Assembly (NCBI GenBank): GCA_934631985.1 | Contig: CAKTYE010000049.1 | Location: 1 to 19,476 of the forward strand | Length of the DNA stretch: 19,476 bases | Reading direction: 5' to 3' | Source of the DNA: an uncultured Clostridia bacterium | GTDB taxonomy: Bacteria > Bacillota > Clostridia > Christensenellales > Aristaeellaceae | Part shown: positions 12,688 to 19,363 of the stretch, piece by piece | Layout: every line of letters starts with the position of its first letter | How positions within the stretch are numbered: the stretch's first letter is position 1 | Translations under genes and position numbers: made by a program | Notes under the pieces: generated by a model | Database searches by the model: none | What the model saw: the letters and a program-made list of their open reading frames with translations, nothing else | What the model was told of the DNA's origin: nothing

Positions 12688-13749
12688 TCACGCCTTCGCT
12701 TTTTCCTGGGCAATCTTCTTCGCGGCGTTTACCAGAATCTCAGCCAGATCGCCTTCTACCTTCTGCGGGGCCTGGCCCTTGATGAACAGCGCGCCGCAGC
12801 CCTTGCCGCCTGCAATGCCAATGTCGGCCTCCCGGGCTTCGCCGGGGCCGTTGACCACACAGCCCATCACCGCCACCTTCAGGGGAACGGTGATGTCCTT
12901 CAGCTCCTTCTCCACTCGCGCGGCAATGCCTGCCACGTCAATGCAAGTGCGCCCGCAGGTGGGGCAGGATACCAGCTGCACGCCCTGGGTACGCAGCCCC
13001 AGCGCCCGCAGAATATCCCATGCAGCCTGCGCTTCGGGCAGCGGATCGCCCGTCAGGCTTACGCGGATGGTGTCGCCGATGCCATCCAGCAGCAGCGAAC
13101 CGATGCCGATGGCGCTCTTGATGGTTCCCTGACCCGGCAGACCCGCTTCCGTCACGCCCACATGCAGGGGATAATCGCACTTCTGTGCCGCAAGGCGATA
13201 GGCTTCCACCGTCAGGCGCACATCGCTGGCCTTCATGGACAGCACAATGTCCTCAAAGCCGACCTTTTCCAGCATGCGGGCATGCTGCAAGGCACTCTCC
13301 ACCATGCCCGCCGCCGTCGGCCCGCCATACTTTTGCAGGATGTCCTTTTCAATGGAGCCGCTGTTCACGCCAATGCGGATCGGAATGTGATGCAGCTTGG
13401 CGCAGGCCGCCAGCTCGCGCACATTCTTTTCCCCACCGATGTTGCCGGGATTGATGCGCAGCTTGCTGATGCCGTTCTCTGCCGCCATGATCGCCAGATG
13501 ATGGTCAAAATGAATATCCGCCACCAGCGGACAGGGCGACCCATCCACCAGTGCGCGCACCGCCCGTGCGCATGCCTCGTCATACACGCTGACGCGCACC
13601 AGGTCGCATCCTGCCTGATGCAGAGCCTTGATCTGCGCCAGCGTCTTTTCCACGTCCCGCGTATCCGTATTCGTCATGGACTGAACCCACACCGGGTTAT
13701 GCCCGCCCATGGTCAGCCGCCCCACAGCAACCATCCGCGTCTCGTACAT
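12688..13749 (-). CDS. ispG: 4-hydroxy-3-methylbut-2-en-1-yl diphosphate synthase (IspG/GcpE)
   Basis: A 353-aa [4Fe-4S] enzyme of the DXP isoprenoid pathway that reductively converts MEcPP to HMBPP. The N-terminal TIM barrel begins VQSMTNTDTRD; KLRINPGNIG and PIRIGVNSGS are family signatures. Cluster ligands are Cys262 and Cys265 (SCPTCGR) and Cys297 (MGCVVNGPGE), with catalytic Glu304; these spacings (3, 32, 7) match the E. coli enzyme's Cys270/273/305 and Glu312. ATG 13749 has GGAGGT 6 bp upstream; the 55 upstream codons in frame come from the adjoining repeat element and are not part of the protein. It is the second isoprenoid gene in the cluster, after dxr. Confidence 0.96.
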   Translation of the reverse strand: MYETRMVAVGRLTMGGHNPVWVQSMTNTDTRDVEKTLAQIKALHQAGCDLVRVSVYDEACARAVRALVDGSPCPLVADIHFDHHLAIMAAENGISKLRINPGNIGGEKNVRELAACAKLHHIPIRIGVNSGSIEKDILQKYGGPTAAGMVESALQHARMLEKVGFEDIVLSMKASDVRLTVEAYRLAAQKCDYPLHVGVTEAGLPGQGTIKSAIGIGSLLLDGIGDTIRVSLTGDPLPEAQAAWDILRALGLRTQGVQLVSCPTCGRTCIDVAGIAARVEKELKDITVPLKVAVMGCVVNGPGEAREADIGIAGGKGCGALFIKGQAPQKVEGDLAEILVNAAKKIAQEKAKA

Positions 13750-13771
13750 CTGATACCTCCATGCGGGGGGA

Positions 13772-13990
13772 TGCGAGGGAGGCTGCTTCTGTATTAGGGT
13801 AACACCGTACCATGCCGCGGCAACGCTGCCGGGTGCTTTTGCACCATCTGCTTTGTGCAAAAATCTCGATTTACATCCAGTAAACCTTCGATTTCTGCAC
13901 TTTGCAGCTGGCACAAAATCCCCTCGTCATCGTACCACGTCATGGCACGGTGTTACCCTAAAAGCCCCTCTCTCGCGCTCCCTCCCGAAG
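13772..13990 (+). repeat. Hairpin repeat, family C, copy 3, interrupted
   Basis: The left arm GCGAGGGAGGCTGCTTCT (13773-13790) and right arm AAGCCCCTCTCTCGCG (13962-13977), then CTCCCTCCCGAAGA, correspond to the two sides of copy 1 at 11659-11716. Here the arms are separated by about 170 bp of fold-back DNA in place of a 7-bp loop. The left arm ends about 22 bp upstream of the ispG start. Confidence 0.65.
13794..13961. mobile_element. 168-bp fold-back (MITE-like) element
   Basis: Perfect 15-bp terminal inverted repeats: TTAGGGTAACACCGT (13794-13808) and ACGGTGTTACCCTAA (13947-13961). Pairing continues imperfectly inward along nearly the whole length: CCATGCCGCGG with the complement of CGTCATGG, TTTTGCACCATCTGC with the complement of GCAGCTGGCACAAAA, and GTGCAAAAATC with the complement of GATTTCTGCAC. 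It encodes nothing. Size, non-coding nature and inverted termini fit a MITE; no clear target duplication is visible, so it might instead be a structured RNA element. Confidence 0.6.
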
Positions 13991-14076
13991 ACCATGTTTA
14001 TTTTTTCAAAGTTGTTCGCTCTTGCGTTTCATAAAGGGTCATGCAGCTAGAGAGAACGAAAGCAACAAAACCGCCC

Positions 14077-14126
14077 CCAAAAGGCTCCCCTGAAAGGGGA
14101 GCTGGCCCGGCAGGGCCTGAGGGGTT
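14077..14126 (-). repeat. Two-hairpin interspersed repeat, family A, copy 5 (inverted)
   Basis: CCCCAAAAGGCTCCCCTGAAAGGGGAGC is represented here in order (14077-14102), then GGCCCGGCAGGGCC and TGAGGGGTTACGTT. Its core from 14084 to 14130 is nearly base-for-base the same as the prophage copy at 1023-1069. It ends about 8 bp beyond the rseP stop codon. Confidence 0.85.
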
Positions 14127-14134
14127 ACGTTTCC

Positions 14135-15217
14135 TTACTGAAACAGCCGCATCACGTCCTTAAACGTGAAGAAGATCATCAGCCCAAACAGCAGCACATA
14201 TCCTGCCAGATGCACCATGGCTTCCTTCTTCGGCGGCACGGGCTTACGGCGAATGGCCTCCAGCACCATGAACAGAAACCGGGAGCCGTCCAGCCCGGGA
14301 ATGGGCAGCAGATTCATAATGCCCAGGTTGATGGAAATGACTACCAGCAGGTTGATGAATGCGTCAAACCCGCCGCGCCGCACTTCCTGCGATACCTGTG
14401 AGATCACGCCCACGGGGCCGCTGGTCTGGTCCAGGCCCGCGCCGGTGGTCACCAGATTCTTCAGCGCGTTGAAAATGACCCCGCCCGCATAAACGCAGTT
14501 GCTCCAGCTGCTGCTTACCGCCTGACCAAAGGTCAGGGGCTGCCATTCCGTGTCATAGGTCGCGCCCACGGTGATCCCCAGACGATACTTGCCCGCTGCT
14601 TCATCATAGAAGGGGACAGCCGTAGTTTCGAAGGTCTCGTCCCCGCGCTTCACGGTCAGGGTCAGGGGCGCGTCGCCCGTCTGGTAGGCGGAAATGGCGC
14701 GGATGAGGGTATCCGTGGTGCCGTCCAGCATGTTTTCGCCGTTGATAGCGGTCACAACATCGCCGTCCTGCACACCCGCCTGTGCCGCGGGGCCGTCCGC
14801 CTCCACACTGGCGATGTAAGGATACGCCGCCGTAGGCACCTGCGCGCCGCCGATCCAGAAGAACAGCAGCAACACCACAAAGGCCAGCACAAAGTTCATA
14901 CCAGGGCCCATCAGCACGGAAAACATGCGCTTCCACACGCTTTGCCTGCTGTAGCTGCGGGGATCGTCGGTGGTTTTGCCCTCTGCGTCGTCCTCGCCAT
15001 AGAAGGCGCAGTAGCCGCCCATGGGGATCAAACGAATGGAGAAGACTGTATCATGCTTCCTGCTTTTCCAGCCGCAGAGCTTCGGGCCAAAGCCCACGGA
15101 GAACTCCTGCACCGCAATGCCCGTGATGCGGGCCGCGACGAAGTGTCCCCATTCGTGGATGGTCACCAGAATGCCCAGCAGCAGGATCGCGATCAATACA
15201 TAGGGGATCGTTGTCAT
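14135..15217 (-). CDS. rseP: RseP-like site-2 zinc metalloprotease with PDZ domain
   Basis: A 360-aa intramembrane protease (M50 family) that cleaves transmembrane segments of anti-sigma factors or leftover signal peptides. HEWGH at residues 21-25 in the first membrane helix provides the zinc ligands and catalytic Glu; the third ligand Asp lies in NLLPIPGLDG (302-311). GFGPKL and IPMGGYCAFYGEDD follow the first helix as usual. One PDZ domain spans about 131-200 (VEADGPAAQAGVQDGDVV, INGE). Membrane segments are near 5-27, 105-125, 285-305 and 335-352. ATG 15217 overlaps the dxr stop (ATGA, 15217-15214) and has AAAGGAG upstream, so translation is coupled to dxr. The Bacillus equivalent is RasP; the specific substrate here is unknown. 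Confidence 0.94.
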   Translation of the reverse strand: MTTIPYVLIAILLLGILVTIHEWGHFVAARITGIAVQEFSVGFGPKLCGWKSRKHDTVFSIRLIPMGGYCAFYGEDDAEGKTTDDPRSYSRQSVWKRMFSVLMGPGMNFVLAFVVLLLFFWIGGAQVPTAAYPYIASVEADGPAAQAGVQDGDVVTAINGENMLDGTTDTLIRAISAYQTGDAPLTLTVKRGDETFETTAVPFYDEAAGKYRLGITVGATYDTEWQPLTFGQAVSSSWSNCVYAGGVIFNALKNLVTTGAGLDQTSGPVGVISQVSQEVRRGGFDAFINLLVVISINLGIMNLLPIPGLDGSRFLFMVLEAIRRKPVPPKKEAMVHLAGYVLLFGLMIFFTFKDVMRLFQ

Positions 15218-16374
15218 AAGGCTCCTTTCTGTTGGCGCAGCAGCATAGCCACCGTCTGCCGCGCAGACTGATCCGCCGCGAAGATTTCCTCCAGTGTGCG
15301 GGCAGGAAGTCCGGGCAGGCGGTTCAGCGTTTCCTCCACTAGCTCCGCAATCGCGCCGAAGGGAATTTCCTCCCGCAGGAAGGCCGCAACCGCTGCTTCA
15401 TTCGCGCCGTTCAGCACGGTGCAGGCCGCGCCGCCTGCCCGCAGGCATTCACCTGCCAGCCGCAGGGCAGGAAATCGCTCCGGGTCGCCCTTCTCAAAGG
15501 TCAGACTGCCGATGGCAAACAGGTCCAGCGGTGCGCCGCCCGTGGGCAGACGCTCCGGGTACGTCATGGCGTAGAGGATGGGCAGGCGCATGTCCGGGGT
15601 TCCCATTTGCGCGATGACCGCACCGTCTTCAAATTCCACGGCGGAATGTACGATGCTCTGGGGATGAACCACCACCTGAATTTTCTCGGCAGGCATGTCG
15701 AACAGCCAGCGAGCCTCGATGATTTCAAGGGCCTTGTTGAACATGCTGGCGGAATCGATGGTGATCTTCGCGCCCATGCTCCAATTGGGATGCTTCAGGG
15801 CCTGCGCCGGGGTCGCCGCTGCCATCTGCTCCTTCGTCCAGGTGCGGAAGGGGCCGCCCGAGGCCGTCAGCAGCAGCCGCTTGGCATGGTTGGGGCCAGC
15901 CCCCTGCAAGCACTGGAAAATCGCGCTATGCTCGCTGTCCACGGGCAGCAGCGGCTTGCCGGCGCGCTTTGCCGCGTCCATCACCAGATGACCGCCTGTG
16001 ACCAGCGCTTCCTTGTTTGCCAGCAGCACCTGCCGTCCTGCGCCGATGGCGTCCATCACGCTTTGCAGCCCGGCAATGCCCACCACGGACACCAGCACCA
16101 TGTCGCTTTCCACCTCTGCGGCAGCGGCATGCAGCGCCTCCTGTCCCATGACCCATTGGCAGAACCGGCAGTCCTGCGGGATCTCCTCCATGGGGATGGG
16201 CGTGACCAGACCAGCCATGCGCGGACGGAAGGTACGCACCTGCTCAAACAGCAGTTCCTTGTTGCGATTTGCCGTCAGCGCCCGAATTTCAAACAGATCC
16301 CGGTGCAGCGCCGCTACCTGCAGCGCCTGCGTTCCGATAGAGCCTGTTGAACCCAATATATTCAATGACTTCAT
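15214..16374 (-). CDS. dxr: 1-deoxy-D-xylulose 5-phosphate reductoisomerase
   Basis: A 386-aa NADPH-dependent enzyme making MEP from DXP, the first committed step of the DXP isoprenoid pathway. NADPH-binding GSTGSIG is at 8-14, LANKEAL at 118-124, the metal-binding DSEHS at 146-150, SGGPFR at 172-177, NWSMGAKITIDSASMFNK at 197-214 and VHPQSIVHS at 236-244, all family signatures. The ribosome site decides the start: AAAGGAG ends 1 bp before the in-frame ATG at 16380 but 7 bp before ATG 16374, so 16374 is used. Length is normal for Dxr. A 359-bp repeat-bearing gap separates it from cdsA upstream; rseP follows with a 4-bp overlap. Confidence 0.96.
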   Translation of the reverse strand: MKSLNILGSTGSIGTQALQVAALHRDLFEIRALTANRNKELLFEQVRTFRPRMAGLVTPIPMEEIPQDCRFCQWVMGQEALHAAAAEVESDMVLVSVVGIAGLQSVMDAIGAGRQVLLANKEALVTGGHLVMDAAKRAGKPLLPVDSEHSAIFQCLQGAGPNHAKRLLLTASGGPFRTWTKEQMAAATPAQALKHPNWSMGAKITIDSASMFNKALEIIEARWLFDMPAEKIQVVVHPQSIVHSAVEFEDGAVIAQMGTPDMRLPILYAMTYPERLPTGGAPLDLFAIGSLTFEKGDPERFPALRLAGECLRAGGAACTVLNGANEAAVAAFLREEIPFGAIAELVEETLNRLPGLPARTLEEIFAADQSARQTVAMLLRQQKGAL

Positions 16375-16461
16375 GCGCATACTCCTTTTGCAGGAAAAGA
16401 TAGGAAAGCGTGAAAGCAGCCAGAAGGCCGCAGGGATGCGGCGGTGCGGAAAGCCAGCAAA

Positions 16462-16520
16462 GAGAATATCCTCAGTCAGCCTTGCGGCTGACAGCACCCT
16501 CTGCGGAGGGAGTCTTTTGG
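16462..16520 (+). repeat. Two-hairpin interspersed repeat, family B, copy 4 (diverged)
   Basis: GAGAATATCCTC, hairpin 1, ACAGC, CCCTCTGCGGAGGG, AGTCTTTTGG. Hairpin 1 here is GTCAGCCTTGCGGCTGAC: its sequence differs from the CCGCCC...GGGCGG of the other copies, yet it pairs perfectly, so structure is kept while sequence changed. Confidence 0.75.
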
Positions 16521-16628
16521 ACTACGGTGACTTTTGCTGCAAGGACTGCCCATGCAGCAGGGAAGAACCTTCCAGCACGCTCCCTATCACCGAGAAAACG
16601 AGAGCTATTCCTGCGGTAAAGAAACCCC

Positions 16629-16697
16629 ACCAAAAGCCTCCCTCCGCAGAGGGAGGACAGCCGCCCCAAGGGCGGCAGGAGGATATTCTCACCCGCC
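16629..16697 (-). repeat. Two-hairpin interspersed repeat, family B, copy 5 (inverted)
   Basis: CCAAAAGCC, CTCCCTCCGCAGAGGGAG, GACAG, CCGCCCCAAGGGCGG, CAGGAGGATATTCTC. Its GAGGATATTCTC end is exactly complementary to GAGAATATCCTC of copy 4, so the two copies form a large inverted repeat of about 60-bp arms. Confidence 0.85.
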
Positions 16698-16733
16698 GCA
16701 AGCTCCATCACTCCACCAAAGTCCCCGCGTCCC

Positions 16734-17603
16734 TCAAAACGCCGCCCCCCGCAGCAGCAAAAAGCTAAACATAACCACCGCCATGAACAGAATGCTGTCC
16801 AGACGGTCCATCATGCCGCCATGCCCAGGGAACAGGCTGGAAAAGTCCTTCAAACCACAGTGACGCTTCACCAGCGAGGCAAACAGGTCGCCCATCTGTC
16901 CCGCAACGCCGCCGATCAAGCCCAGCAGCGCGTACTGCCACCAGGTGGGCAGCTGCGCCAGCGTTGCCGCATCGCAGAAAATGAGGCTGCCTAGACCGAC
17001 CGCCGCAGCCGCCAGCAGACTGCCTACCAGTCCTGCAATGGCGCCGGAAATGGTCTTGTTGGGGCTGACGGCGGGACACAGCTTCGGGCCGCGTACCCGG
17101 CTGCCCACAAAGAAGGCCAGCGTATCGCCCAGCACCGGCACCGCAAAGGTCAGGCTCAGCAGCACCACCTGTACGGCCTTGGGCTGCACCTGCGCCATGC
17201 CGACAATGCACATGCCGGGCAGCAGCACCGTAAACAGCGGCAGCACGCTCATTACTGCGTCATCGAGCTTGGGTTCATCACGGAACACAACGCAGATGAT
17301 GGTGATCAGGCAGGTCATCGCCAACAGCGGGATCACTGTGCCGATGCCCCACAGCGCCACCAGCGGAACGCTCGCCGCCATGGACACCCAGGTGGGCCAG
17401 GCCACGGGCCGATGCCCCGCCACCGCCAGCGCATGGTATTCCTCGTGCATGGCAAAGCACAGGCAGATCATCGCGCCGACGCCCATGACCACGCCGCCAA
17501 AATACATCATAACCAGTAGGAAAGCGATCAATGCCGCTCCCGTTGCAACTCTCTGCCCCATGACCTTTCCTCTTTTCCGCCGCAGTGTGCCTGCGCCTGT
17601 CAT
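16734..17603 (-). CDS. cdsA: Phosphatidate cytidylyltransferase (CDP-diglyceride synthase)
   Basis: A 289-aa polytopic membrane enzyme that makes CDP-diacylglycerol from phosphatidate and CTP, the branch point for phosphatidylglycerol and related lipids. The CDS signature spans residues 243-269, matching S-x-x-K-R-x4-K-D-x-x-x-x-x-P-G-H-G-G-x-x-D-R-x-D (SLVKR, LKDFSS, FPGHGGMMDRLD). VLGDTLAFFVGSRVRGPKL and SPNKTISGAIAG in the preceding third are also typical. Seven to eight hydrophobic segments are visible. ATG 17603 has GGAG 6-7 bp upstream. uppS lies 64 bp upstream in the transcript, the usual order. Confidence 0.95.
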   Translation of the reverse strand: MTGAGTLRRKRGKVMGQRVATGAALIAFLLVMMYFGGVVMGVGAMICLCFAMHEEYHALAVAGHRPVAWPTWVSMAASVPLVALWGIGTVIPLLAMTCLITIICVVFRDEPKLDDAVMSVLPLFTVLLPGMCIVGMAQVQPKAVQVVLLSLTFAVPVLGDTLAFFVGSRVRGPKLCPAVSPNKTISGAIAGLVGSLLAAAAVGLGSLIFCDAATLAQLPTWWQYALLGLIGGVAGQMGDLFASLVKRHCGLKDFSSLFPGHGGMMDRLDSILFMAVVMFSFLLLRGAAF

Positions 17604-17667
17604 TTGATCTCCATTTCAGGATACTGCGCCTGTTCGAACTCAGCATGAACTGCCCTTGGACAAAGCC

Positions 17668-18435
17668 TCAGGACAGTCGCTTGCCGAAGCGCCGCTCCCG
17701 GCCCCCGAAGGCCTTCAGCGCCTGGTCATAATCATGGACGCTGAAATCAGGCCACAGGGTGGTCGGAAATTCAAACTCGGCATAGGCGCACTGGTACAGC
17801 AGGAAATTGCTCAGACGCATTTCCCCACTGGTGCGTATCAGCAGATCCACGTCCGGCTGACCGCGGGTGTAGAGATGCTCCGCCAGGGTGCGCTCGGTGA
17901 TGTCCTCCGGGCGCATCGCGCCGCTCTGCACCAGCAGGGCCAGCTCCCGGGCTGCCAGTGCCAGTTCTGCGCGTCCGCCGTAATTGATGGCGATGTTCAG
18001 ATGCAGACCCGTGTTTTTCGCCGTGCGCTCCTCTGCCTGATACAGCACCTCGCGCTGCTTGTCGGGCAGACGGCTCTTGTCCCCCAGGATCAGGATGCGG
18101 ACGTTCTTCGCGTCCAATTCATCGATCTCCGAGGCAAAAAATTCGAGGATCAGCCCCATCAGTGCGCCGACCTCCTCCGGGGAACGGTTCCAGTTCTCCG
18201 TGGAAAAGGCGTACAGGGACAGCGCCTCGATCTTCAAATCGTCCGTGTGACGGATGATCTCCCGCAGCGCCTCCACGCCCTGACGGTGGCCCATGGCGAC
18301 CGCCAGCTTATGCTTCTTGGCCCAGCGTCCGTTGCCGTCCATAATGATCGCCACATGCCGGGGCAGCTTTTGAAAATCCTCCCGGGTCATGGGGCCGTGA
18401 TGATGCAGCGGGCGCTTGCCCTTGAAAAACGCCAT
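17668..18435 (-). CDS. uppS: Isoprenyl transferase (undecaprenyl diphosphate synthase)
   Basis: A 255-aa cis-prenyltransferase that extends farnesyl diphosphate with isopentenyl units to the C55 lipid carrier for cell wall synthesis. IIMDGNGRWAKK carries the catalytic Asp33; HRQGVEALREI, YAFSTENWNRS and INYGGRAEL follow; the C-terminal signature RTSGEMRLSNFLLYQ starts at 201. The N-terminal extension of about 25 residues before the core (HHHGPMTRED) is slightly longer than in E. coli. ATG 18435 has GGGAGGAG upstream. A hairpin plus U-run lies directly before this ribosome site, so expression may be attenuated. It consumes IPP made through Dxr and IspG, encoded downstream. Confidence 0.96.
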   Translation of the reverse strand: MAFFKGKRPLHHHGPMTREDFQKLPRHVAIIMDGNGRWAKKHKLAVAMGHRQGVEALREIIRHTDDLKIEALSLYAFSTENWNRSPEEVGALMGLILEFFASEIDELDAKNVRILILGDKSRLPDKQREVLYQAEERTAKNTGLHLNIAINYGGRAELALAARELALLVQSGAMRPEDITERTLAEHLYTRGQPDVDLLIRTSGEMRLSNFLLYQCAYAEFEFPTTLWPDFSVHDYDQALKAFGGRERRFGKRLS

Positions 18436-18450
18436 GATGCTCCTCCCTTG

Positions 18451-18491
18451 AAAAAATGCATGCGCAAGCCTTCAGCAGCCCGCGCATGCAT
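18451..18491 (-). terminator. Hairpin plus U-run between the PASTA-like ORF and uppS (terminator or attenuator)
   Basis: ATGCATGCGC (18456-18465) pairs perfectly with GCGCATGCAT (18482-18491). On the minus strand the stem is followed by T6 (18456-18451) and then directly by the uppS ribosome site. On the plus strand it is followed by GCTTTTTCTTCTTT, so it could also act in that direction. No promoter was seen between it and uppS. Confidence 0.65.
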
Positions 18492-18503
18492 GCTTTTTCT
18501 TCT

Positions 18504-18734
18504 TTAGGACAGCGCCGCGTCCGCAGGCGCGTCTGTCCCAGCTTTTGCTTCCTCCGGGTCGCCGTCCGGGAAATAGCAGACGGTCAGTCGGCCCTTCTGT
18601 GCGCGGACCACCCGAGGCGTACCTTCATCCGCCGTACGCCGGGGACTGCGGGAAACGACGACCTCCGCGTCCATGCCTGCCGCGCGCAGCTTTTCCTGCG
18701 CCAGCGCGAGGGGCAGCCCCAGCAGCGCTTGCAT
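18504..18734 (-). CDS. Small PASTA-like protein of unknown function (76 aa)
   Basis: A short ORF between frr and uppS. LLGLPLALAQEKLRAAGMDAEVVVSRSPR followed by GTPRVVRAQ resembles, in segments, one PASTA repeat (a 'GLPLEEAxxxLxxAG' helix, beta strands, then 'GxVxxQ'-like end), though without signal peptide or membrane anchor; the last 20 residues are Ala/Asp/Glu-rich and probably disordered. ATG 18734 is chosen; it is 8 bp beyond the frr stop and 13 bp from GGAGG, a long spacing. A TTG at 18746 overlaps frr but abuts that GGAGG. Translation may be coupled to frr. Codon use matches the neighbours, which supports a real gene. Function unknown; the PASTA comparison is tentative. Confidence 0.6.
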   Translation of the reverse strand: MQALLGLPLALAQEKLRAAGMDAEVVVSRSPRRTADEGTPRVVRAQKGRLTVCYFPDGDPEEAKAGTDAPADAALS

Positions 18735-18742
18735 GTTCAGGC

Positions 18743-19297
18743 TCAAACCTCCATGATCTCCTTTTCCTTCGCCGCGCAGATCTTATCGACTTCCTTAATG
18801 GCGTTGTCGGTGATCTTCTGCATTTCCTCCTCACCCTTGCGCTGCTCATCCTCGGTGATGAGGGAATCCTTCTTCATCTTCTTGATCTGCTCGATAGCGT
18901 CACGACGGATGGCGCGCACGGCGACCTTGGCTTCCTCGGCGCTCTTGCGGGCCATTTTGGTCAGCTCCTTGCGGCGCTCCTCGTTCAACTCGGGGAAGAT
19001 CAGGCGGATGACCTTGCCATCGTTAGAAGGATTCAGGCCCAGATCGCTTTTCTGAATGGCCTTTTCCACCAGCGGCAGCGCCTTGGTATCCCACAGGGAG
19101 ATGGTCAGCATGCGGGGTTCGGGGGAGGTCACGTTGCCCAGCTGATTGATGGGCGTGGGCGCACCATAGTAATCCACGGTGATCTTGTCCAGCAGCTTAG
19201 GGTTTGCGCGGCCTGCGCGCAGGGACTGCATTTCCTTGAAATAAACGTCGCAGGTCTTGCTCATTTTTTCCTTGGCGGTTGCCATTACTTGCTTCAT
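18743..19297 (-). CDS. frr: Ribosome recycling factor
   Basis: A 184-aa protein that, with EF-G, splits the post-termination ribosome. Family features: SLRAGRANPKLLDKITVDYYGAPTPINQLGNV is present in order at about 27-58, PEPRMLTI and DLGLNPSNDGKVIRLIFPELNEERRKEL in the middle, then a long coiled helix pair (RRDAIEQIKKMKKD, EDEQRKGEEEMQKITD) to the end. Length is standard (185 aa in E. coli). ATG 19297 has GGAGG 8 bp upstream; the 22 upstream codons include the promoter and are not coding. It is the first gene of the cluster in this window and has its own promoter. Confidence 0.97.
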   Translation of the reverse strand: MKQVMATAKEKMSKTCDVYFKEMQSLRAGRANPKLLDKITVDYYGAPTPINQLGNVTSPEPRMLTISLWDTKALPLVEKAIQKSDLGLNPSNDGKVIRLIFPELNEERRKELTKMARKSAEEAKVAVRAIRRDAIEQIKKMKKDSLITEDEQRKGEEEMQKITDNAIKEVDKICAAKEKEIMEV

Positions 19298-19334
19298 CGT
19301 TTCTTCCTCCAATACCCAGGATTTCTTACACCCT

Positions 19335-19363
19335 ATTGTAAACGGTTTTGGGCATTCTGGCAA
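19335..19363 (-). promoter_or_regulatory. Sigma-A promoter of frr and the downstream cluster
   Basis: On the minus strand TTGCCA (19363-19358) and TACAAT (19340-19335) are separated by 17 bp, each one mismatch from consensus. Predicted start is near 19328, about 31 nt before the frr start codon. No gene was seen in the remaining 113 bp to the window edge. Confidence 0.75.

Larger units (their letters stand above)
13750..14134. other. Repeat-filled gap between rseP and ispG
   Basis: This 385-bp gap has no gene. It contains family C arms (13772-13790, 13962-13990) around a 168-bp fold-back element (13794-13961), then about 85 bp of AT-richer sequence (13991-14076) with no recognised feature, then a family A copy (14077-14126) next to the rseP stop. 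If the cluster is one transcript, this whole stretch is in the message. Confidence 0.8.
16375..16733. other. Repeat-bearing gap between cdsA and dxr
   Basis: This 359-bp gap has no gene. It holds two family B copies facing each other (16462-16520 and 16629-16697) and about 108 bp of unassigned sequence between them. The dxr ribosome binding site (AAAGGAG) is at its left end. No promoter with good -35 and -10 boxes was found on the minus strand. Confidence 0.75.

Noticed and set aside
13750..13914. N-terminal extension of ispG by 55 codons
   Set aside because: It is read through the fold-back element and family C arm; the ribosome site is at ATG 13749.
13794..13961. Truncated transposase gene inside the fold-back element
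   Set aside because: No frame in the 168 bp gives a recognisable transposase fragment.
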